Shown piece by piece: positions 35,301-41,557 of a DNA stretch of 64,000 nt. The notes under the pieces are model-generated. The model saw only the letters and a program-made list of their open reading frames with translations. It had not been told where the DNA came from and made no database searches. Numbering within the stretch: position 1 is the stretch's first letter; each line of letters starts with the position of its first letter. Source of the DNA: Amoebophrya sp. A120 (lineage: Eukaryota > Sar > Dinophyceae > Syndiniales > Amoebophryaceae); the NCBI GenBank assembly GCA_905178155.1, contig CAJINV010000010.1, forward strand, positions 885,092 to 949,091, written 5' to 3'. A program made the translations under genes and the position numbers.

Positions 35301-38300
35301 GGAATCGGTTGATCAGCGGGTTTCACAGCTGGAAAATAGTACGGACGAGAACCGCGGATACTGTTGCAACCGCAAGAAACCTGGATGGAAAAAGAGCCAT
35401 GGGGTTTGATCACCGAACGTGAAGAGTCATCCTACACGGAGAGGCGAGTGCCGGGGGATCCCGACGAGTATACGGGCGGTGGTTAGGGTTGAAGAAAAAT
35501 CTCACCGTGTCTTTCTTTTCTCCCCCCCCGGCACTGTGAATATCGTCTTTAGATGTTGTTCGCAGTGTCGGAGAGATTTGATTGATACGAGAGATTCGGA
35601 GAGTACGAGGGGAAATAAAACTCGGACAAAGTTTTTGTGATTGCAAAATGCACAAATCGGACTTTGGTTTATGTTTCTATTTTCATGAGTGCTCGCATTA
35701 CAAATTCATTCTTTTCTTGTTTTGATTGTTTTGCTTTTCACATCACAAACATCAATGAACCCTGCTTCACCCAAACTCTCTTGCGCGTGTGTAACTTTGT
35801 ATTCGTGGCTCAAGCCACTATACGTTGTAAGACATTGTGTTGACAAGTCCAACGAAGATAAATCAAATGAAACTCACGCTTCTCTGCTGAAACCTTCGCC
35901 ACGGGAATTTGTTCTTCCACGACCGGAATCTCGAGTGAACGATCACCAATTTCTTCGACAAGATCGATTAAAAAGAGATCTCGGAGTCGCTAAAAGACAA
36001 TATCTGTGATACCAGGACCTGCATTGCAGACCTCTCGGGTCATGCAAAATGTGCGTGACAAGCCTTGCAATCTTCCAGACCCAGACATTTGCGCAATCCA
36101 TACGGGGAATGTGCATGATGATGGAACGCGTGATATTATCCTGAGTAAAAACGTACCCACACCAGAGTTGTAATGCAGATTTGCAAAGACAGGAAGACTC
36201 GTAATGCGCATCCCCATGAGAGCCATTTCCAATCGTGTTTTGGAATTTGTGATGCTGTGAACAGGTTGAGTAGCTGGATTTGTGATGCGGCTGCACTTGC
36301 TAACCTGCACTACACTGCAGAGCGCAACTTGTCATGCGTGACTCACAAAACTCCTAGGTTTGTGTTGCAAAATCCCCATCCTGACTCTGGTGTGGGTACG
36401 TTTTTCCTCAGGATAGATATCCCAGCGTGTCCAAACGCCCGCACCTCCCCAGACTTGTCGTCGACAAAGTTGCATGCTCAGGGGGATGCTTGGGAAAAAT
36501 CTGTCGTGCGCCGATCAGGGCGATACCGATAGTGCGGATTTATGACACGGCATCTGGACGAGCTCGAGCTAGACACGATGGTGCTGCATACCATCTGAAG
36601 TACTTACTGAGGGCTTTGCTGTGAAAAGTGTTCTGCTATTCATTTAGACGGTAAAAGTGGGGATTCGCCTGCTCCGTCCAAGATACCATTACCAAAAAAC
36701 GAAAAAAGAATTGCTACACACGTAGCGAGCCTAGAATTGTAGCATTGCCCTCTACAACCAGAAAAAGAAGAAAAGTAGACCTGCTACACTCTAGGTCAAG
36801 AAGGTTAGCATGCTGCTGTCGCGCAAGCGCATGACATCAAGTTTGGGTACGCACTACTTTCGTGGTTTTTTACAGAAGTCGCTTCGGAACTCGACCTCCG
36901 CAATATGATCCCGATTACAGCACGACGGACTTATTTTCCCAACGACTTCTAGAGAATGCTTTTCAGCACGGGAGTGCAAGAGCCCCCGAGACGACCCATT
37001 TTGGGCAAGCTGCAGATCTTTTGTGCGACAAGTTTGGGGTCGTGGGGGGGGGGCTTTTCCTCCGGATACGTGCAGCCGTTTTCGACGTCGCAGCGGCACA
37101 TCCAAACGCTCATTCACAACAACGCGGTTTTCGACCCGGCACACTTTGTCAAACACTTGCGATTGTGTCTTTCGCGCTTTGAGTCTCTGGGAATCGAGCA
37201 TCGGGATATCAAGCCGCAAAACATGGGGATGTCGCTCACTGGAGTTCCGCAGCCCCTGATTTTCGATTTCGGTTTCAGCGAGATCCTCTCGTGGATGGTA
37301 AATCCCAGTGACGGGCGGACGACGACGACAGCGGTTCTGCGCGAATCGCTGAAGCTCGGCGGGACTGTGGGTTTCAGAGACCTGGGGAAGAACCTTGTTC
37401 GGCGGGAATGGGCGCGCCAAACAGCCTTGAGGAATGGGCGGCACCACCCGCTCATGGACTTGTTCGGATTCAGCTTCACTGTCTTCCGACTTTTTATGGT
37501 TGTGTCAGAGTCGAAATCGACAAAGTTGAAATTAATAATTTGTCATGCATAAAATGGGTGCTAGTTGGAACCCAGTTTCCAAGTGGTGCATGACAAATTT
37601 CTGTGGTCCCTAAATCCAGTTTGTCATGCTGTTTAGGCAAAGAAGAGCGATTTTCTCATGCTACTTTAGCAGCTCGAGCTGTAACCCCAAACAGGCCCAC
37701 AGACGGCCTCACTTTCCTGCTCTGCAACGCACGTTCCTCGGATCATGCATTTTATGCATTACAAATTATTTCAACTTTGACGATTTCAATCCTGACGCTT
37801 CCATACTTTTTTCCTCCGACGAAGGGAGCCTTTTCCTGGACTGCTACGCCGCGGTGATGGATCCGAGGGGCAGCTACGGGTGTCCTGCGGGGCGCAACCC
37901 CCTCGGGACTAAAAATCGACTGCGACGGACCATGAACCGTGCCAAGAACCGCGTTTCGGCTGATCCTGCTTTGCCCATTCTCTTCGACGTCGGGGAGGTT
38001 GTTCGCAACCGGAATTTGGCGTCGCGGACGGCCGGGACGGTTGAGAGGAACGAAAACACATTTGCCAACGAGCGCGGCATCATGGTCAGTGGAGACGTGT
38101 TTGCGCTTCGGGTTTCCCAGTTGGGCAAGTACAAGTACATGGAAAGAATGGACGTCGCAGAAAAAGTGAAGGAAATCATGATGACCGTTTTTTCTCCGCT
38201 GCTCTTCTCGGACTGGCGGTTGCGTGCCCCACGTCCAACGGATGTTACGACGCTCCCTGCCTGCCCTGAGGATTTCACGCGTGCGGAGTCCTCCCGTACG

Positions 38301-39158
38301 GGGCCCTACAGCAGCGTGCAGGCTCTGCCCTACGACCCGCGACTGCAGGCAATGGAGCTTACCAACGAAGAAGAGATCACCCGGGAGGAGCAGCTAGGGA
38401 AGCTGTTTGGGAAAGTTTGCAGAGCAGTCGCTCATGCGGGACTGCTGCCGGAGCTGGACGTCGCCCGGGAGGCTTGGGAGCAGGCCCCTCTCAGCACTGC
38501 AGGCTACCTTTACTACCATATGCAGCGCAGATATGTGTCTGGGTCTGGAACAAGCTTGTGAGGATGCATGACAAGAAGTCCGCAACGCGTTCTGACTTTC
38601 CTAAGAACACATGTCGGGGCGCATTACAAAAACAAATTCTGTTTTGCCTGACAGGAAGAGGACGGGGCGCTTTCTGCGCTCCTCCAACGCGGATTCTGGT
38701 AGTTCTCCCAAACTGCAACGCATGAAGGTGTGCCCCCTCCTGCGTGCGTACTACACGCGCCACTTTTCCAGACCGAGGCATTATATTTGCGGTGGATAGG
38801 CCCTGGCTTTCCGTAACTGCCTTGAGGACTCTGACGTGTTCTTTCAATACCGCATGATCCTTTCGAAGGGCTACGGACAACCAAAAATGGGTGCAGACCG
38901 GTGCTACGACATCAGCGACTACAATTGCGACCGTATCGAGAACCCTCCTCCACAAGTATTTGGTGATGACAGCACGAAAGTTCAAATTGCCTTTGAGATT
39001 TACGTTTATGTAGTATGTACTCCGTTTTGGTATATAATTTTCACGTTCGCGGCAAATGACTGTAAGTATTTCTTCTTGTTTGTTTTGTTTGTTTATTTGC
39101 ATTATCGACTAATTGAATTTTCAAACTCGCTGCAACGTATCGCATCTCTTTTTTCTTA
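23317..39158 (+). CDS. protein-kinase-like gene split by IEs and an LTR retrotransposon
   Basis: Exon blocks: 23317-23608, 23832-23906, 36103-36136, 36416-36599, 36876-37494, 37806-38518, 38799-39158. The first exon carries a glycine loop (GSGSYGKVSFY) and the AMK lysine. A hinge-like CMMMERV follows IE30. The catalytic loop HRDIKPQN has its Asp codon at 37205, and DFGFSE has its Asp codon at 37265. The C-lobe ends in an unrecognised 200-residue extension. Two places do not read cleanly. Frame is lost between 36416 and 36599, and again at a G10 run (37044-37053), where one base must be added or removed. Either the assembly is off in both places, a small intron is missed, or the gene is decaying after the 11.9-kb insertion. 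GT-AG intron 36600-36875. The last AT-rich stretch after about 39000 may be non-coding. Alternative start ATG 23344. Confidence 0.68.
23609..23831. mobile_element. introner element IE29, family E
   Basis: TSD ACAAG/ACGAG; the TIRs are divergent but pair (ATTGTCGGTGTAACTT / AAGTCACACTGACAAT). Confidence 0.82.
24091..24555 (+). repeat. 5' LTR
   Basis: 465 bp, TGTGAATATC to GCTAAAAGACA, identical by eye to 35535-35999. Contains an AATAAA-type signal near 24170. Confidence 0.95.
24557..24568 (+). other. primer-binding site, likely initiator tRNA-Met
   Basis: TGGTAGCGGAAG begins one base after the LTR. It matches the complement of the usual initiator tRNA-Met 3' end (TGGTAGCAGAGG, recalled from vertebrate tRNA) at 10 of 12 positions. 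Copia elements often use this tRNA. Confidence 0.6.
24653..28039 (+). CDS. gag: retrotransposon Gag with zinc knuckle
   Basis: Structural polyprotein of the LTR element, 1128 residues from ATG 24653 (the frame is open back to about 24584 but has no earlier ATG). Layout: Ser/Pro-rich N-terminus; a long Gln/Glu/Lys-rich coiled-coil zone at about residues 145-440; a Gly-rich linker at about 565-640; a capsid-like helical region at about 643-913 (FSWFRAMESYLKKL, then WQQFQRRVGKFWP); an acidic patch; and a CX2CX4HX4C knuckle at Cys999, Cys1002, His1007, Cys1012. A second knuckle (CFSKTHMSKDC) lacks its first Cys. Copia Gag is usually a few hundred residues, so the coiled coil and Gly-rich parts are unusual. 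The stop TAG (28037) lies directly after a -1 slip heptamer. Confidence 0.92.
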   Translation: MVTSSDESMNGGSPADQAMLASEPGSAPAASSPGPANEDENSASGSSSSAVSHTSWQMVRVQNIPPPPPGIPPEIRNNNSKGKNYQWQPNAQQGLRAQKRSRTDEQLTPYQQHHQVGKHGKGNAQYQNKGKSGYTDRELIEATGTVMKGRTNMLAGAAMQQQGEIDQIIDAGTQLNHQQQQQGSTINNIISAGTDLNQRQSEMEKVTEMIAAMQKKQEETIAANNQNLLRDGSTISVAFQKVHDGFSEMSEKFKDQLENQQNSLTKTFNELELRVATEVGNMRQEQRLFRESIGKEVSDIKEKAAEQSENLLSKTNIVEGRPVDEEVVTMEELQEIHLDFKKQLRQELDEEMQKKIAGIENEAKIARKFAEDKLKEQIRESRSSNNLHRIEEENHWESSEAAEYLNEMVDKIRNIDNRLSGTQNGFKNKNPEGFEKASARKDAERLMPKMVKAGLLGEKRDKNGIIYNSGYSNVDPAVLINKTSTSRRGSRETEQDLPHFVTGANRIPVNTTSTKLVSENLIKLEQSGEANPFLDRKFGISFGDDDDGDDDKKNYNNHRGNNNGRRIGGGGPGGGPSEGSGNGNGRGGGGHGGGDGDHGGSHGSNPGGGGGSWNSRGSGWGDPSGGSPSGGGGGGPGDDDFRGIMENDKFRFTRMQFESDYCIENGIRLDLGEAAPAHYVLIMKDRMVDFPPPTIESHSNLFSWFRAMESYLKKLTKESDGVRKLFPFEYESQFIEELIYKLDDEARKASKFARCMKEGMKANLRRWKMNRSKRETLTFRNLIEVMYSKYKAGFIKGKEENDRFYNFTMKKDESARECLQRYFQAADDVGVSLTMTTAMERKHTWQQFQRRVGKFWPRKITSDFMFDKEYRTPHVPHLEILLNYLEHKEEVDVLHYQADNTVEKELGLGDAAFPNQEGEPSEGGSDDDDDEDGDEAYAAKAGGDKNGFRFDPTKQDGKWPTNYKKSGKSWGSGKGNSNKNGQGMTRKRFGKTGMRAIRCRNCLSTKHRAEDCEYDTKVFSTCFSKTHMSKDCRFGAKDGIAKVMASKEFKSQGHAEKAAMILEELAKMGEDIDTVLLVCVNKSDEERSFVLNEDAASREKETCLCNCEVFAMGHDDDGETCFPAKEGF
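28030..28036 (+). promoter_or_regulatory. -1 ribosomal frameshift slip site GGGTTTC
   Basis: In the gag frame the codons are GGT TTC TAG, preceded by G, which gives the X XXY YYZ pattern G GGT TTC in the correct register. The pol frame is -1 relative to gag and is open from 28003, overlapping the last 37 bases of gag. A weak GC-rich stem could form just downstream (28040-28060), not evaluated. Confidence 0.82.
28030..34686 (+). CDS. pol: retrotransposon Pol: integrase, RT, RNase H, plus DUF4326-like domain
   Basis: Expected as a Gag-Pol fusion by -1 frameshifting; the first in-frame ATG is 28237 (2149 codons from there). A DUF4326-like domain lies at about 29119-29415 (CYIGRGSPFGNKF, ending GKILGCWCWPKECHG). 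A possible protease motif, LIDGSGLG, has its Asp codon at 30265; it differs from the usual D-S/T-G. Integrase core Asp, Asp and Glu codons are at 30724 (VDTTF), 31024 (YADAGLEN) and 31126 (LLERRF). The RT has its first catalytic Asp at 33052 (GDVPRAFL) and VDD at 33340-33348 (LHVDDLLF). RNase H ends the protein, about 34200-34590, with LSDSKSA and NVSDVMTK. An acidic linker (31900-32150) separates integrase from RT. Integrase before RT defines copia order. Confidence 0.93.
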   Translation, partial: GFLGWARNPGENSTNESKFTSSSQLREEKQTTNKFCIDNFAQTVLKRASFAASTEEPVQFEIIADGREILEQATNPDVIRARELSEFPQLSIADTAIISNESSSIMKEEESALFTTEVDTAQVDNGYNKRSYITEKTADHSETKAEKHGLAVPRVKCGQSAEGIGGSKKRILRRVVIPYKLVSVDDETYCLGFENSTVTDHGPNLAGLELQIKCFLSQRCIPGKPEAIVGHDGKIIVNFEGKNQIYMKIFNLNERDYDLLREVQKRVPQEDWCRPIFGTKIKLKPGETTTFDFDPMPLQHYEKLAKRSAVLQEAAGANEEEIVHRAVESNNDFEEEFAFSAAQLGREKLRAVENTEAEDEKLELPTLVNLRDHGCSWTNRTSIKEWENRDPRHCYIGRGSPFGNKFVVGIDGNRREVCEKYRKWLYESGMIAEARLVLPGKILGCWCWPKECHGQVIIDEMQPEQAGPTQHGGGSSSSVPPPFRLGDNAEDDGMWNVSVEEIRRPGDVGGYGVYRVLDYGQDKVPETPEFLRERVRLRRVIDVKKQERVVDDLRGDWTKQSFLDSRPAIPQGRERYVTTDFYFHIADDAATRRTAKEKSKSYQERGLLSNESHPTVKQFLGSIDYGAIGKGVMKSGAHQKNKPGEVLLKGKLQVPERLDKVKVYTCRAISDLPVPMRHAGKRVLVNEEEMIQKVINAHPELEFDVKQKRIRTGFHADLINAIPDDYIASLVGKMRKEPNKKLVLIDGSGLGFAVAVGERLRLAGHGSEAFHASAAKELYVLGYKLLSTGEAIRYSKEEQLRVDGAVSCLADIPEEERRKIRALQEILCLSGKIASEKACLEQCRNRMKSIPEEKLRELVMLLRRDSRANLHWGSKARSKSLDAYDYELASMSGGLSLVDTTFITEGDVIYTVIGIMSVPDKRSGSFVCGTKWKLSRMLQGAEVTDAEKEEICAGIMLQMRQGLGARLLAGKGSPSKEDVMRAMYYFLQQKLVRRKIYADAGLENLALEEWVALQKSGRTVTLLPTGTPVYLLERRFLTIKMLYKRLRRIPAFMHLPLEILLNEIHECLANLPSAGKGGRTSAMEFWGIEESSPEMVVHPDDAAVRGFEGDQSAYRINRLSEARTRIWSETLALLSDPSFINAVEKVLANCNARLRIEKDSNYDVGERANMWQPKAKADAVVTIVDREMTKGAGGYEFTVKGKSGFSKVNPNLISPIVHYDQYCDFLDHDHLPIKTEDYQQGGKLFLAQRKYEQDRAEYEAEFKNPLMTATHNGGAPEPFWSVPPPGGVRSKERKSALLQNEDEENFEQLQDAEGNLNLDKNDDVLEEDEEREEQDEQPNATADVEQPLATEMPEEPAGEDETSVSEFVHAANEKSENFVKNTAWSRVLETEPDLPEDASKEEVPADFKEQHQFLRFPGRKNRRAIGKVLDRTPAAVLKEGELVHQMLEHVLFQKYDGVRITPYSMELCDAFVEWEHRVGMPHPEIQSEHLMVWNKEKIRLVKTKEEYDKHGGGKVLRIVLWKLLPLESYEELGLVSIFDQRVARHVEVVRKISAALKFADCDHSFIESESGLGIPALLIKAHVKEWGGLFKQELIANYRPGMLCASERVLPSRALADLKLVSPFHFKVAVRLVPGGHKSSVSASAESPTIGEYDLNLMLNSLRYVRGKRVIKSGDVPRAFLRNLKFKPENRPRFCFPANTFSPDLLKTLRSEFGIGKESIFVMNISLYGLKEAALMWYRTISQFLESIGYRMSPDSPCVFVRGRSKVCLHVDDLLFGGEEEDWKLLARQLAERFELHTWNDAEAGLIYTGIHVLHRAEEQKVKTNMQHKIDELLEMDFQASPTEQLTPEFVTKLKGARGSLLFIARRHVECKFPTRSMALGADEAKTFEWITGTNGIIQRLKSDTRGIVFDLSYEKEVIVMLPDASYQHPTAKEEPDGANPCEEENDLDARPDFAFSNTELDQRRAVTEALSEGVMHADSLEQAMVMMQKSETERRKRKRYAAVVIPTNEEDKTTAAAIRLRPVLGHVLLSMSEADLDNYMRKQQSLKRVSTLKEYDGLERVKIRCTYIGSDTIFFSTAKASSYAAEMEAIAESFPILEMVLRKYFAWKISVRSFLLSDSKSAVTRILSKSVISTADADVFKPLARIKDAFFRSEWQIGSIADRANVSDVMTKTATGYKMQDFLEMLEGTLSIPLGQMFIYQRKYAWEKPLKQTEQEI
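34687..35534 (+). other. retrotransposon 3' untranslated region
   Basis: About 850 bases between the pol stop and the 3' LTR, with no frame of interest. A classical polypurine tract directly before the LTR is not evident; the adjacent bases are pyrimidine-rich (TTCTCCCCCCCCGGCAC). Confidence 0.6.
35535..35999 (+). repeat. 3' LTR
   Basis: 465 bp, no difference found against the 5' LTR on line-by-line reading. Confidence 0.95.
36137..36415. mobile_element. introner element IE31, family C
   Basis: TSD GATAT on both sides; 279 bp. Confidence 0.9.
36600..36875 (+). other. GT-AG intron of the kinase-like gene
   Basis: GTACTTACTG to TTTTTTACAG. Splicing joins AYHLK to SRFGTRPPQYDPDYS in frame. 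Confidence 0.65.
37495..37805. mobile_element. introner element IE32, family D
   Basis: TSD CTTTT on both sides; 311 bp, same length as IE62. Excision joins FTVFRLF to SSDEGSLF. Confidence 0.9.
38519..38798. mobile_element. introner element IE33, family A, no TSD
   Basis: TIRs are degenerate family A (TGTCTGGGTCTGGAAC). Flanks TACCA and GGCCC differ. Removal of exactly this interval gives YLYYQALAFRNCLEDSDV in frame. Confidence 0.75.
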
Positions 39159-41557
39159 ATGTTCTAATACCGTCGGCGTTTTCGGAATCAATATCACTTT
39201 CGTTCGTTACGGCTTTATTGTTTTTGTCTAAGAAGCTCGCAGTACATAGTATTTCTATGCATTGTAAGTCTTTAATCTTCTGGGCCTGGAGGCACGGCAA
39301 CTGTGCGCACTCTGTGTCACACAGAATTTTCCATGCATGTGCAGGACAAGGTTGGTGCGCACTTTCCGTCGATACACAAGGAGCGGGATTCGCTCCATAC
39401 AAGAGGCGCATTTACTTGTAGAACCCGGCGCGGAAATATACGCAGGGGTCTGTTTATTTCGTATGGAATGCATATCGTCGGGCGGATATTAACGCACAAG
39501 AACCTGCTTGCCATCAGGCGTCTGTACCTGTAGTCGTCTTCCAGTCCCCGAGTCGTGATAGATTTGCAGTGGATAAGTACTTACTTTCTTCAGATTTACA
39601 ACAACTTATTGTATTTCCTATCTAGATGATCGCTTCAGCTTCTGCACTCAAAGCACTAGCTACAGTGATAACACCATTCTTTGAACCGAAAAAAAAACAC
39701 TGATTTTCCATGTATTGCGGCCGTCGTTTCCTTATCCTTTCCGTCGGCGAAATTTTGTCAGGAGATTTCATTACAATCCGATCATACTTTATTTGTCCTT
39801 AAATTTTGTAGGAGATTTCAGATCGAGATCGACAGAAGCTAGGCACAGGCTTGCTTTCTGTTTCATTATCTCCACACTTCACTACACGAGTAGGAGTAGA
39901 ACCCCGCTTCCATAATTTTCTTCATCTTCACTATGTGCAAATTATTTCCTATGCTTATCTCCTCGATCTGTGTTGGATGCCGGGAATCGCAAGAGCCTGG
40001 GATGTCTGGTTAACGATCTTGTTCTATGAGGGTTGAAGATCATGGGAAGGTTCTCGTCCGCGTGAACTGAAAACTACTCACGCATCAATTTCAGCATTGT
40101 ACTAGTGCACTGAGCAGGTAAAATCGTACTTCTTGTCGCATGATGGTGTGCAAGCACGCTACTCCTGCTGAGGACCTTCCAGCTATCATCATCGGCCCTT
40201 GTCCTGCACCAAATGACGGTTGCTTGATTGTTGGGCGAAAGTAGAACACGTGGCGATAACAGAAGTAGGGATGAAATTTGTTGGGGAAAAATAAATGGAA
40301 AATTTGTCTACTCGAATATGATCAATGAATAGTGACTACTTTCTTGCAGCTTCTCACCGCGGTCTTTAGACGCGCTGATGAGAACAACATCGGGCAACTA
40401 GGTCAACTTTTCTTGTTCGTTCCCTACGTGAAGAATGATCAAAAGTAGAAACTCGTCGTCGTCGCTTCTTCGGTAGAAGTGCCAGGTCGGAACAAGTACA
40501 ACTAAACTCGGTCGGGGTCGTCGTTTCTTTGCTCCCTTTCGCAGAAATTCTGTTACTACCAGGTCGGTAAAACAAGTTGGGTCGCCCCTGTTCGTTGTTT
40601 CTCACACGAGAATTTCTTCGTGCGGAGTCGTGCGGGTTAGCTACTTTACCGCGATTAGCGTAAGCGATCCGATCCACCGTGGAGGTGATCGACGTAGATG
40701 GGAATTCGTGGGATAGAAGCTCCTGAATGATCCTCTGACATGACGTCGCCGTTTCCTCGTTTTGTTTCCCTGTCGTCGCGGGAATGAAGTGTACTAGTTT
40801 TATTTCTCGTCTTTACGTTTTTCTTTCGCAAGCGCATAGCAGATTCACTTGCTGAATATATTATTTTCATCAAGATGAATTTTCTGATCGAACATGACAA
40901 GAAGTTTTTTTAAGGCGGAGCAGGGGGTTGGTTTTTTTCAAGGGCGTGAAGGGGACACATGACAGACGCAGATGACCTAGATTTTTAGTGGATCATGCGC
41001 TACTTCTTGTCCGTTCGTGAAGTGTTACCTATTTTTCCGCCGTCGCAGGCTGATTAAGTAGTGGAGGTAAGTACTTACTAGTGAGTTAAGGTTTATTTTG
41101 AAACCACGGAGCTATTTCACTACCTCAATGCCGAGCACCATTTCGAAGATCTAGTGATATCAAGTACAACAACCGTGGCTTTCTTGTTGTTCAGGACCTT
41201 CTACTTTTGTCGCACTTCGATGTCGATCATACGTAGAAGTGGTTCTTCATCCGCACATGTGGACTTGCACTGGTCGATGTCGCTTTAAAAAAGGAAAAGT
41301 GTCAAGAACGAAAAATCGCGCCGTCCAGAGGTCAGCATCCAAGTGCCAGGTGAAGAGAACCGCTAGCAATAAAGTGCCGATAGCCAATAGAATTGCTAAT
41401 CTGCGGTCCAGCTAGTGCTCCTCCACTTCCTCGCTTCCTCTTCCTCGTCCTGCCGGTCTTCAACTGCACGACGATTTGAAAGTTGTACGTACATCAAGCC
41501 GGTGAAGAGGACGACGCAAAGGGACGAAACTATCGGGGACAACAGCACGTCGCAATC
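39159..41557. other. 2.4-kb intergenic stretch, no gene seen
   Basis: Only short frames on both strands, all without recognisable domains. No IE, hairpin or RNA gene identified. Confidence 0.5.

Larger units (their letters stand above)
24091..35999 (+). mobile_element. complete Ty1/copia-order LTR retrotransposon, 11.9 kb
   Basis: 465-bp LTRs at both ends look identical base by base. Termini are TG...CA and the flanking duplication is ATAT (or AATAT if the terminal A belongs to the target). Order inside is gag, integrase, reverse transcriptase, RNase H, which is the copia (Pseudoviridae) order. Both frames are intact. At 11.9 kb it is about twice the usual copia length, mainly because gag is long and pol has extra N-terminal and middle domains. 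Identical LTRs and intact frames indicate a recent insertion. Confidence 0.95.
23907..36102. mobile_element. introner element IE30, family A, split by the LTR retrotransposon
   Basis: The left half (23907-24090) and right half (36000-36102) are the two parts of one family A element of about 285 bp. The left half holds the TIR variant TGATGTCTGAGAAGTC, the right half ends CTTCCAGACCCAGACATT. The retrotransposon sits between them. Element flanks do not form a clean TSD (GGGAA versus CGGGG), yet excision restores kinase frame. Confidence 0.88.
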
